From NCBI RefSeq assembly GCF_026262505.1, contig NC_067206.1:23389896-23453895 (forward strand): a DNA stretch of 64,000 nt, read 5' to 3'. This DNA comes from Trichomonas vaginalis G3 (Eukaryota > Parabasalia > Trichomonadida > Trichomonadidae). Below the pieces are notes generated by a model, which was not told the DNA's origin, ran no database searches, and worked only from the letters and a program-made list of their open reading frames with translations. Position 1 is the stretch's first letter; every line of letters begins with the position of its first letter. Positions 52,053-59,721 of this stretch are shown piece after piece. The position numbers and the translations under genes were made by a program.

Positions 52053-52580
52053 ATGGTAGCTTGGGCAGCTTTAGGCGCAATGGGAACAAAAGCATTAGCA
52101 TTTGGAGCAAAAGCACTTGGAGCTTATGACGCAGTAAATAAAATGAGTGGAGGAAGGGTTTCGAAGACATTAGATGCAAATAAAGGGAAGATTGGAGGCT
52201 GGGTTGCAAAGAAGTTAAGATTAAATAAAATAGGGCTCATAAATAAAGCATCCAATTTGGTTGCGACTGAGTCAGAAAATGCTTTAGGAAAGGACGATGA
52301 GTTTGCAAAACACGCAAAAGACTTTAATGACCAGATGAAAGGTGAAACAATGCATTTAAATAGAGTCGATGGAACTAAAGAAAATGTTTCTTCTCCACCA
52401 GTAGTTCTTCCGTATGGTCCCTATGGAATGTATGGAAACCCTTATGAACGACCATTTGACCCATTGACTGGTGGAAGTAATTGGTATCATTACGGACGAA
52501 GAAGAAAGACAGTCAAGTTGGAGACAGACGTGAAGAAAGCAACTAAAAAGAAACCAAGGAAGAGAGTTATAAAGCAATGA
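52053..52580 (+). CDS. Maverick basic protein of copy 2 (175 aa)
   Basis: This whole version of the gene broken at 10543-11065 has a hydrophobic Ala/Gly-rich N-terminal helix (ALGAMGTKALAFGAKALGAY), a Lys-rich middle, a YPYGPYGMYG-like Pro/Gly/Tyr segment and a strongly basic C-terminus (KKATKKKPRKRVIKQ). The membrane-active helix plus basic tail recalls adenovirus pVI-like minor proteins; this is inference. Its last codons lie in the terminal repeat. Confidence 0.6.
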   Translation: MVAWAALGAMGTKALAFGAKALGAYDAVNKMSGGRVSKTLDANKGKIGGWVAKKLRLNKIGLINKASNLVATESENALGKDDEFAKHAKDFNDQMKGETMHLNRVDGTKENVSSPPVVLPYGPYGMYGNPYERPFDPLTGGSNWYHYGRRRKTVKLETDVKKATKKKPRKRVIKQ

Positions 52581-52587
52581 ATTCAAC

Positions 52588-52635
52588 AGGGTAGAAATGA
52601 GGTTAGAAATCGGGTTAGATATACCCATCTACCCT
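52588..52635 (+). repeat. copy-2-type iterated palindrome, right terminal repeat
   Basis: GGGTAGAAATGA, GGTTAGAAATCG, GGTTAGATATACCC, ATCTACCCTAAA, starting eight bases after the stop of the basic-protein gene. It is the inverted partner of 32097-32144. Confidence 0.85.
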
Positions 52636-52736
52636 AAATTTATTTTTGTGCTATGTTTTCATACGTGTGAGGGTGGTGATATCATTTATTTTTAAGTTTA
52701 TTTTTTATTTTATTTTTATTTTATTTTTATATAAAT

Positions 52737-53019
52737 ATGGGAACAAAAGCAACTCATACAAATCGAAAAATATAACAAACATACATTTAAACATTTATTC
52801 TTCCTTCCTGAGTATAAACATGTTCTTTACACTTCATCCTAGACCAGTTGACTATACATTGACTGTTTATAAAGATTGTCATGGTAGTTTTATAAAACTT
52901 ATGATGATGAAGGTAAGTTAACAAGACTATGCATTTCAAAACTTGAGAAACTTTATGACTTCAAGTATGACTACAATAGAGTTAACACTGACGATGAAGA
53001 TATAGAAGAAAATTTATGA
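52737..53019 (+). pseudogene. terminal-repeat gene, right copy, broken
   Basis: Same sequence as 31713-31997 in the other terminal repeat but broken about three times, while the left copy is open. The two repeats are therefore no longer being kept identical. Confidence 0.7.
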
Positions 53020-53211
53020 GAACGTTTATTTTTTCATTAGTGAGTTCGTTGGTGAGGTGAAATTGTTGGCGGCTTTGTAAATATTTAAGGTTAAGTTAGT
53101 TTTGTGTTCGTGTTGTAAAATGTACGTTAGCGGTTTTGTAAAGTGTCAAATTCACAAGTATTGGGTAAGGTGGAACGCAGTGCCACCATACCCAAGACTG
53201 GTGTACTAACT

Positions 53212-53332
53212 GTGGGTCTTTGACAAATCTTATGTTACCATGCAGCTCTGCAGCTATAACAAAACGAGAATATTGTAAATATCCTATGGCTTGATCAACC
53301 TCGCATGGAGGATCGGGTGGAGGATGTTGCAT
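53212..53332 (-). pseudogene. MULE transposase, N-terminal codons
   Basis: It starts at the ATG at 53330-53332 (MQHPPPDPPCEVDQAIGYLQ). The reading frame reaches the Maverick target duplication and is in the same frame as the zinc-finger part that resumes at 31520, so the Maverick inserted into an already existing gene. The further frameshifts of this gene are in the other part. Confidence 0.7.
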
Positions 53333-53580
53333 TGAGCAGCAAAAAGGGAAAATAAAATTGAAAACTCACATTGAAAAAATAACGGTTTAATAGAAAATAT
53401 TTTTTTTCTTCTGAAAAAGAATTATCTTTGAGTATCTAAATTGGGATAAAGGATATAGAATAGATAACTAGTACTTAATATATGATACATGTACACGAAA
53501 TGGAAGAATGTGTACTAAAAGAAAGAGAAATTTTAGCTTAATATTTTACATACGAATCAATTATCTTTGGTTAAAAGGTA

Positions 53581-54377
53581 GAATTGTTGGCTATGATGTA
53601 CTGATTCATGATCAGTACATCATAGCCAACAATTCCTTATACAAAATTCAAAAACTTGGTGCAATCAGAACTGATTGCACCCAAGTTTTTGAACTTTCTT
53701 GAGGGAATTAAAGGATGAGAGATTTATAGTCTATCTATATATCTCCCACCCTCTAATTCCCTCCCTGACAGCGGGAAACTTTGTCTGAATGTTTAAACTA
53801 TTCAGACAAAGTTTCCCGCTGTCAGCGAAAGAATTGTTCCATCTGGTGCATAGAGTGTGAATCTATGCACCAAATGGAGCAAGTCCCTCGCGAAATTGCC
53901 AAAACTTGCGTCGCATTTCAAAGATTGCGACCCAAATTTTGGCGATTTCTAGTAGAGATGGAGTATTTTGAGTCACTGACCTATATGCAGTGGCTCAAAG
54001 GGCTCCATCTCTACTTTGAAGCAAGGAAACTTTCCTCGAAATTTTGATAATTTGAAGAAAGTTTTCAAGCAATTAACAAAGGATTACTCGCTATGAGGTA
54101 AAAATTCTAGATTTTCACCTCATAGCGAGAGCTTCCCTTTCATTGCCTGAAAAATTTCCCTAGCTTCAAAATTGGGGAAAGGGCTGTAAAGTCGACTCCG
54201 ATACCAGCAGGTACCAGAGTATTTAAAAGAGAAGCCCTCGTACGAGTTTCTATGAAGACCTTCTCATTCAAGAAGATTTTAATAGAAAATCGTACGAGGG
54301 CATTGGAAACTCGCGTCTGGTACATGTTGGTACCAGAGTGTTTGAGATTTGAAGACTCTGGTACTAGCATGTACCAG
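53581..54377. repeat. array of about eleven hairpins in A-B-D-C order
   Basis: Hairpins in order: A 53581-53635 (25-bp perfect arms, GAATTGTTGG start); B 53647-53693 (TTCAAAAACTTGG); D 53701-53763 (GAGGGAATTAAAGG, imperfect); C 53765-53825 (26-bp perfect, CTGACAGCGGGAAAC); A 53831-53885; B 53892-53949; D 53951-54015; C 54025-54066; A 54087-54129; then two of other types, 54234-54301 (GCCCTCGTACGA) and 54317-54377 (CTGGTACATG). Loops are 2-15 bases. Members of a class share the outer arm bases and differ inside. The plus-strand frames across it are artefacts. Confidence 0.95.
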
Positions 54378-54682
54378 AATTTATGATGAATTTAAGATGG
54401 ACCATTATAAAATGGTAGCGGTTTGTTTCAAAAAATTTTAGATGAGATTTGCATAGATATAGATTATATGATTTATACATATGAAAAATAATATATAAAA
54501 ATATAATTTTGAGATAATTATGTAAATAATATTTTAAATATTTGAATTTGAGGTATAATTTTATAGTAAAATATATTATAAAGAGTATTTATATAAATAT
54601 TGTTAAATAATATAAGTAATAAAAATTGAGACCCTCCCTGTTTTTGATGTTTTGTCACTTTTTCGGTAATTCTTATTGTTTC
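54378..54682. other. AT-rich end of the MULE
   Basis: Very AT-rich, with no gene; it ends in the MULE terminal repeat. Confidence 0.6.
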
Positions 54683-54762
54683 TTTATATGTAAGATACTA
54701 TCATTAAAAATATTTTTTTACTTGATTTTTACTTTCAAGGGATTCACTTAAAGAAATGTTAC
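54683..54762 (+). repeat. 80-bp direct repeat right of the MULE
   Basis: Near-identical to 29793-29873, same orientation. It is too long to be a MULE target duplication (about 9 bp). Confidence 0.9.
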
Positions 54763-54812
54763 CCTTGAATGAGTACCAAATAAGGAACATTTCTCTAACT
54801 GAAACCACCGCA

Positions 54813-55055
54813 ATTGGAAGAAACTTTGTCGAAATAATAAAATATTAGGACAAAGTTTCCCGCTGTTTGCGAAGGAATTGCTGGCTATGATGTACTGATT
54901 CATGATCAGTACATCATAGCCAACAATTCCTTATATAAAGTTCAAAAACTTGGGTGCAATCAGAACTGATTTCACACAAGTTTTTGAACGTTCTTGAGGG
55001 AATGAAAGTGTAAGAGGTATACATTATAAATATATACCTCTTACCCTTCCATTTC
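54813..55055. repeat. second hairpin cassette, order C-A-B-D
   Basis: C 54813-54868 (decayed arms around AAACTTTGTC / GACAAAGTTTCCC), A 54874-54930 (26-bp arms, nearly the same as 53581-53635), B 54941-54988 (TTCAAAAACTTGGGTGC arms with two mismatches), D 54999-55055. The order matches the array at 53.58 kb. Confidence 0.9.
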
Positions 55056-55188
55056 CATCTCTGAGCTGACGACTATATGCATCAATAGAAATCAAATAAT
55101 TATATTTTTAGATTAACATCATAAATTGCCAAATTTTTTTTAAAAAATGACTTTTTAAAATATATTTTCTGGAAATAATGATGCCTAT

Positions 55189-55428
55189 ATGAAGGCAATT
55201 TATTATTGCTACGCAAAATGCACTCGCCTTCATCTGACCCCTGAGGGTTTTATAGTGGATAACCTCCGCGTCCAAAGGTCCGCATTTGACCAGGCCAAAG
55301 AAGAGATGGGATTTTTAGCGGTTTCATGTGGCTGCCACTTTCTGAATCTTTCGATCAATGATTATAAGAGCGATAATCACATCTTTGGAACCTTTCGTGA
55401 GAAGGTTAAACTATTTTCAGAGCATTGA
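55189..55428 (+). pseudogene. hAT-like transposase fragment
   Basis: The frame of about 79 codons contains VSCGCHFLNLSINDYKSDN followed by a FREKVKLFSEH helix. It resembles the 'C-x-x-H-x-L-N-L-x-I-x-D' core segment of hAT-type transposases. Nothing else of the gene remains. The ATG at 55189 is only the first in the open stretch. The assignment is tentative. Confidence 0.35.
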
Positions 55429-55436
55429 AATTGTGG

Positions 55437-55981
55437 CGTACGGAAATGGTCCCCGAAAAAGTGACAGGAAAAGTAACAGAAAAACTTATTTTTTGGCGCG
55501 AAAATTTGAAAACTTAAATTTTAAAAATGAAAATTAAATAAAAAATTAGGTGCATTGTCAACAATTGTACTCATTTTTAGCCATTCAGCTAAGGAATTGC
55601 TGTCTTGTGACCAAAGTACTATATCCTGTTTCCATATTACTTCAATTCCTTCGCTAAACTTATGAAAACTTCTTGCAATTGCGAACAATTGCAAGAAAAT
55701 TTAGAATATTCAGCGAGTGAGTTGTTTCCTTGCAGACACTGAACCACATTCAGTACCTTCAAGGCAACAATTCACTCGCTAAGTCTATATATTCAGCATT
55801 TTTGATTTTTTACAAAAAATTATTAAAAATAATCGTCTCATTTCAAAAAATTGAGAAAAATTATAAAAATTTGATAACAAAAAAATAGTTTAATATATAA
55901 TATTACATCAGAATTTTTCGTCAAAATTCATTAAAAAATTCCCGCGCAAATTGTCACTTTTTCGGGAACCATTTCCGCACG
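55437..55981. mobile_element. 545-bp inverted-repeat element (MITE-like) carrying hairpins
   Basis: The ends are a 30-bp inverted repeat with two mismatches (CGTACGGAAATGGTCCCCG at the left, followed by AAAAAGTGACA; the reverse complement at 55952-55981). There is no coding capacity. Inside are hairpins at 55587-55655 (outer arm AGCTAAGGAATTG), 55670-55697 (TTCTTGCAATTG) and 55712-55780 (32-bp arms, AGCGAGTGAGTTG, about six mismatches), of classes A, B and A. The AAAAAGTGACA tip links it to the MULE termini. Confidence 0.7.
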
Positions 55982-56717
55982 TGATGCATTTCAATTTCCT
56001 GAAAATTGATTTCGAAAATTAGAATATTATATTGTCTTAATTCGAACAATGTAAATGTATTCCCAATTAAATTTCAATGACCCAACACAAAAATTCTAAA
56101 CTATTCAATTATTATTTTGGTAATATTAAATTTCGATAAAATTTTATAAACAGCATTGATACTTCGAGGAAATTATTTAACTTACATCTGAAGACTTTTT
56201 TCGTTTCATGACTATTCAAGGAGAAATTAATGGATTTGAATAGTTTGTCGTATGATTTATAAGAATTATTTTATGATATTAAGCTTATATACATCTTACA
56301 ATGGATTGTTACATGCAAAGATTACTCTAGATAGTCTGAGACGATAATACTTAATGGCTCCATCTAATTTTAATCTCAATAAATATTTTGGAAGCCTCTA
56401 TTTTGCTATCTGAAGAGTTAAAGAGGAAACTATCTAATATAAATTGGTGCGTATATCTCATATATATTCTATGCATTGCAAAGTTATATCCTTGGGAAAA
56501 AAATATTTTAGAACCTACAAAATTACTGCAAAAGGAGCCAAAACTCAAATTTCAACATCCATATTTAAACACTACATAGAATCATTTAGATGATTTAAAC
56601 ACTATATAGAGTCTCTAAATGATTAGACTTCTTATTTATATATACATCTTTTAATGAACAAATAAGGAAAAAAAAATTACAATTTTTTCATATACATAGA
56701 CATTTTATTTTTAGTTT
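55982..56717. other. AT-rich spacer downstream of the dehydrogenase gene
   Basis: No gene is convincing. The TATATAGAGT words around 56570-56610 are simple repeats. It probably includes the 3' untranslated region of the leftward dehydrogenase gene. Confidence 0.5.
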
Positions 56718-58133
56718 TTAAATGTGGATTGCCTTTGAAAGGACGGCTTTAGCAGCTTCCATTACAGCTTCAGAGAGTGTTGGATGTGGGTGGCATGTCT
56801 CTGCGATTGCGTCAATCTTCAGTTTGTTCTTGATAGCGATTGCACCTTCCATAATTGCTTCTCCAGCGTTTGGACCAACAATCTGCATTCCGAGGACTCT
56901 TCCGTCTTCTCCGCAGACGAACTTGACGAATCCTGTTGGATCCAAGATGGCTCTTGCTCTGGAGTTTGCGGAGTAAGGGAACATCCCAACCTTTGTTTTG
57001 ATGCCTTGTTTGGCCGCTTTGTTCTGTGTGAGGCCAACTGTGGCAATTTCAGGGCTGGTGTAGATAACAGCTGGTATAACGTTCGGATCGTATGATGATT
57101 CGTGTCCTGCGAGCATTTCAACGCATGCAATTCCTTCTTCTTCGGCCTTATGCGCGAGTTGTGGTCCCGGAACAATGTCTCCGATAGCGTAAACGTTCTT
57201 TTCTGATGTCTCGAGTCTGTTGTTGACTTCGATAAGTCCGTTCTTTTGGCGTTTGAGATTTAATCTTTCAAGACCAAAGCCATCGAGATGGAGACGGCGG
57301 CCAATAGCGATCAATGCGCGCTCGGATTGTAATTTCTTGTCTCCAACAACGACTTCTACGCCGTTTTCTGTCTTTGTGCAGGAATCTACACCTTTTCCAA
57401 GGATAAAGTCCATTCCGCGGCGCTTGAGAATGTTCTGTACGTAACGACCAATCATTGGATCGACTGATGGGCCACCAATTGTTGGTGCCATGTCGACAAT
57501 TGTAACTTTAGATCCTAATGAGTGGAAAACACTACCAAGTTCGAGGCCGATGATACCACCACCGACAACTGTAAGTGTCTTTGGTATTTCCTTCCAGTTA
57601 AGAACGCCTTGTGATGTAGCAATGATTTGCTCATCGACAGGGAATGTCTTGGGGAACCATTTATCGGTACCTGTAGCTAAGAGGAGATTCTTTGGATTGA
57701 AGATAACTGTCTTGCCGTCTTCGAGTTTGACAGAAACATCATTCTTTGAATTGATTGTAGCTGTACCATGAACGAGCTCGCCGCCTGCACGATCGATGAG
57801 GCCTTCGATACCAGCAGAAAGTCCTGCGAGAATTCCGTTCTTTCTGCGCTGAGCAATGGCCATATCAACTGCAGCTTCGCCTGGAAGCTTAATTCCGAAG
57901 TTCTTGAACTCATGGTTGGCTTCGTATACCTTGTGAGACATGTTTAAGAAGAACTTTGATGGGATGCAGCCTTCACGTAAGCATGTTCCGCCCATGAGTT
58001 TTTCTTTTTCAACGCAGACTGTCTTTAATCCAAGTTTGGCAGCACGAATAGCAGCGGCATAACCACCTGGGCCACCACCAATGACTAAGAGATCTGGATT
58101 TTGTGTAAATGCGCGAGAAACTGAGTTCAGCAT
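56718..58133 (-). CDS. dihydrolipoamide dehydrogenase, hydrogenosomal (471 aa)
   Basis: This flavoenzyme reoxidises dihydrolipoyl groups with NAD+. In trichomonads, which lack pyruvate dehydrogenase, it is known as the L-protein of the glycine cleavage system. Motifs in order: FAD-binding LVIGGGPGGYAAAIRAAKLG (residues about 16-35), redox disulphide GGTCLREGCIPSK (about 48-60), NAD-binding VVGGGIIGLELGSVF, second FAD motif YAIGDIVPG, and the interface His-Glu motif HPHPTLSE near the C-terminus. Length is normal. The short leader MLNSVSRAF is typical of hydrogenosomal import. Codons are GC-rich compared with the surroundings, as in highly expressed genes. Confidence 0.93.
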   Translation of the reverse strand: MLNSVSRAFTQNPDLLVIGGGPGGYAAAIRAAKLGLKTVCVEKEKLMGGTCLREGCIPSKFFLNMSHKVYEANHEFKNFGIKLPGEAAVDMAIAQRRKNGILAGLSAGIEGLIDRAGGELVHGTATINSKNDVSVKLEDGKTVIFNPKNLLLATGTDKWFPKTFPVDEQIIATSQGVLNWKEIPKTLTVVGGGIIGLELGSVFHSLGSKVTIVDMAPTIGGPSVDPMIGRYVQNILKRRGMDFILGKGVDSCTKTENGVEVVVGDKKLQSERALIAIGRRLHLDGFGLERLNLKRQKNGLIEVNNRLETSEKNVYAIGDIVPGPQLAHKAEEEGIACVEMLAGHESSYDPNVIPAVIYTSPEIATVGLTQNKAAKQGIKTKVGMFPYSANSRARAILDPTGFVKFVCGEDGRVLGMQIVGPNAGEAIMEGAIAIKNKLKIDAIAETCHPHPTLSEAVMEAAKAVLSKAIHI

Positions 58134-58261
58134 TTAAAAATTTGAATTTTTTTCTTTGTCACAAAATCGATACAATTTTGAGAGAAATTCAAATCGTTCT
58201 GTTATTATTAAAGTAATAATATTTATCAGAGAATTTTTCCAAAAAGATAAAAAAAATTTAT
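58134..58261. promoter_or_regulatory. bidirectional promoter region
   Basis: The 128 bases between two divergent host genes must hold both promoters. I see T-rich and A-rich tracts and the words TTATCAGAGA (+) and ATTCAAATTT (-), but no clear match to the trichomonad initiator (TCA-Y-T/A). Positions of start sites cannot be fixed. Confidence 0.4.
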
Positions 58262-58864
58262 ATGACCAGCTTTGATTTTTCTGCTGCTTGCTCAACACTT
58301 GAAATCCCGGTTCCATCAGAAATACCAAAAGTATATTCAGAGCAATCAAATACTCTCAGAAGTATTGAAGAAATCTGCAAAAGATCAACTGCCCTGTATT
58401 TAGTCGCAACGTATAGCGAAGGAGTGATCCAAAAGAACTGCCCAATTGAAGAATCACAGAAATATATCAAAAATTACATAACAAAATTTAAGGCCGCCGA
58501 ATATTTCACAACAAATGAAAAAGAATATCTTGAAAATAAAACTCCTTCAGATGAACAAGTAGGTTTTCTTTGCTGGAGATGGGAATCCCTTCATTTCATT
58601 TTATGGGCATGCGGATTTATTGCAGATTTGGGTTTACCGAATACACCATGTCAGACATTTAATTGTGCAAAAGTATTCAACAGAAATAGATCAAATGAAG
58701 CATTCACAAAGTCTTCAAAGATGCTTCCATTAGAAAAAATTATCGAAATGGCAAATTTCGTAGAATACATTGGTTCTTGCGAAAAGGCTAAAGTCGATGT
58801 AGGCGTTCTTACAGAATGGAGAAAAGCTTCTAAGTGGTTACTGACAGCAGAACAATGGGAATAA
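58262..58864 (+). CDS. DUF4272-like protein (200 aa)
   Basis: The layout fits DUF4272 proteins: an early ICKRSTALYLVATYSEGV helix, then FTTNEKEYLENK, then the conserved GFLCWRWESLHFILWACGFI block with Trp-Glu-x-Leu...Leu-Trp-Ala, and a C-terminal LTEWRKASKWLL segment. The biochemical role of the family is unknown. It has no leader and no membrane segment, so it is probably cytosolic. It starts at the first ATG, 129 bases from the divergent dehydrogenase start. The frame is whole. Confidence 0.6.
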   Translation: MTSFDFSAACSTLEIPVPSEIPKVYSEQSNTLRSIEEICKRSTALYLVATYSEGVIQKNCPIEESQKYIKNYITKFKAAEYFTTNEKEYLENKTPSDEQVGFLCWRWESLHFILWACGFIADLGLPNTPCQTFNCAKVFNRNRSNEAFTKSSKMLPLEKIIEMANFVEYIGSCEKAKVDVGVLTEWRKASKWLLTAEQWE

Positions 58865-59422
58865 ATGTTTAATAATTTTTTTCTTCGAATTTCAAATTAA
58901 ACTTAGCTTTCTTTTTGTCAACGTACTAAGTTTGTTTCATTGGCAATTATAAACCATCATTATTTTCCACTAAAATATTTTGGTAAGTTATATAAGATAA
59001 TGTTTGGATAAAAATTTTGGAATTGAGCTTTAATATAAATATGATCATATAGACCTATAGCTATACTATAGATATATAATGTGTTTATAGATATATTGCA
59101 TAGTTTTTATGTTGAGAGTTTTTTTATGATTGGATTAGTTCATTTCCATTATAGGCATGCGTATATGCAGGACAAGGTAGATGATTCTATGAATGTGTTA
59201 ATGAAATATAAGTAGTATTTAAAAAAGATTGAATTTTATTAAAATTGTTTGAACAAATAAACTGTAATAGTAATATGAGTGTAAGGTATATTTATGATTG
59301 ACATACGCATTATGTGTGAATTTCCGTATTTTGAAGTTCGGCATATCTTATAAAACAAAAGTTTTATAATATATGTATCGTAGTATAATTTATTGAGGGG
59401 AACTTTCGTATTTCAATAAAGA
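58865..59422. other. AT-rich spacer, nothing recognised
   Basis: No open frames of note. The first bases after 58864 are probably the 3' end of the DUF4272-like transcript. Confidence 0.6.
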
Positions 59423-59721
59423 AAAGGTCTGCTTTCCAAATCTTTTGAATGGAAGTTTCAAAAAGTTTTGAGACTCCCACTCAAAAGATAAGGAAAACAG
59501 ACCTTTCCTTGAAGGTCTTTCGTAGAATGAACGATAAAGTATATTATCTTTAGTTTTTGAATCTGGTCATATTTATGATTCGAAGGCCAGACTCAAAAAC
59601 AAAAGATAATATACTTTTGTGTGATTGTATTTGTAAATTTGCGATTTAAATTGTTTAAAACTTGTTTTTTCAGGTAACGTCAAAATTCATCGACGTTACC
59701 TGAAAAAAAAGTTTTAAACAA
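59423..59721. repeat. three long-armed hairpins
   Basis: 59423-59506 (26-bp arms, AAAGGTCTG start, three mismatches), 59536-59617 (33-bp arms, AAAGTATATTATCTTT, a few mismatches) and 59651-59721 (about 31-bp arms, TTGTTTAAAACTTG, one indel). Arms are longer than in the A-D classes and the sequences are unrelated to them. Confidence 0.9.

Larger units (their letters stand above)
31521..53210 (+). mobile_element. Maverick/Polinton copy 2, complete ends, nested in a MULE
   Basis: The 21,690-bp element has inverted repeats of about 655 bp (31521-32176 and 52556-53210), ends AGTTAGTACACC / GTGTACTAAC, and a 6-bp target duplication TGTGGG (31515-31520, 53211-53216), the duplication length known for Polintons. 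It carries family B DNA polymerase, integrase, packaging ATPase, capsid candidate, fibre and about a dozen small genes. Both ends look whole but at least six genes are broken (roughly fifteen or more breaks in all), so it is a fossil. It inserted after the MULE, and its similarity to copy 1 suggests a recent date. Confidence 0.95.
52556..53210 (-). repeat. right terminal inverted repeat of Maverick copy 2
   Basis: Inverted partner of 31521-32176. It holds the iterated palindrome at 52588-52635, a broken second copy of the terminal-repeat gene (52737-53019) and the GTGTACTAAC end. Confidence 0.9.
53212..54681 (-). mobile_element. MULE element, 5' part, right of the nested Maverick
   Basis: It contains the first codons of the MULE transposase (53212-53332), then about 1.3 kb of non-coding DNA dominated by the hairpin array, then the terminus TGTCACTTTTTCGGTAATTC (54652-54671), inverted with respect to 29879. 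Leaving out the Maverick, the MULE would be about 3.1 kb. Hairpins in the 5' non-coding part could be MULE cargo or a later insertion. Confidence 0.6.

Noticed and set aside
53508-54370. Protein-coding frames across the hairpin array
   Set aside because: They arise from palindromes read through on both strands; translations mirror each other and show no protein-like pattern.
29793-54762. The 80-bp direct repeats as LTRs of a retroelement
   Set aside because: They are very short, lack TG...CA ends and enclose a MULE rather than gag-pol genes.
56722-57913. Plus- and minus-strand frames overlapping the dehydrogenase
   Set aside because: These are shadows of a GC-rich gene whose own frame carries every family motif.
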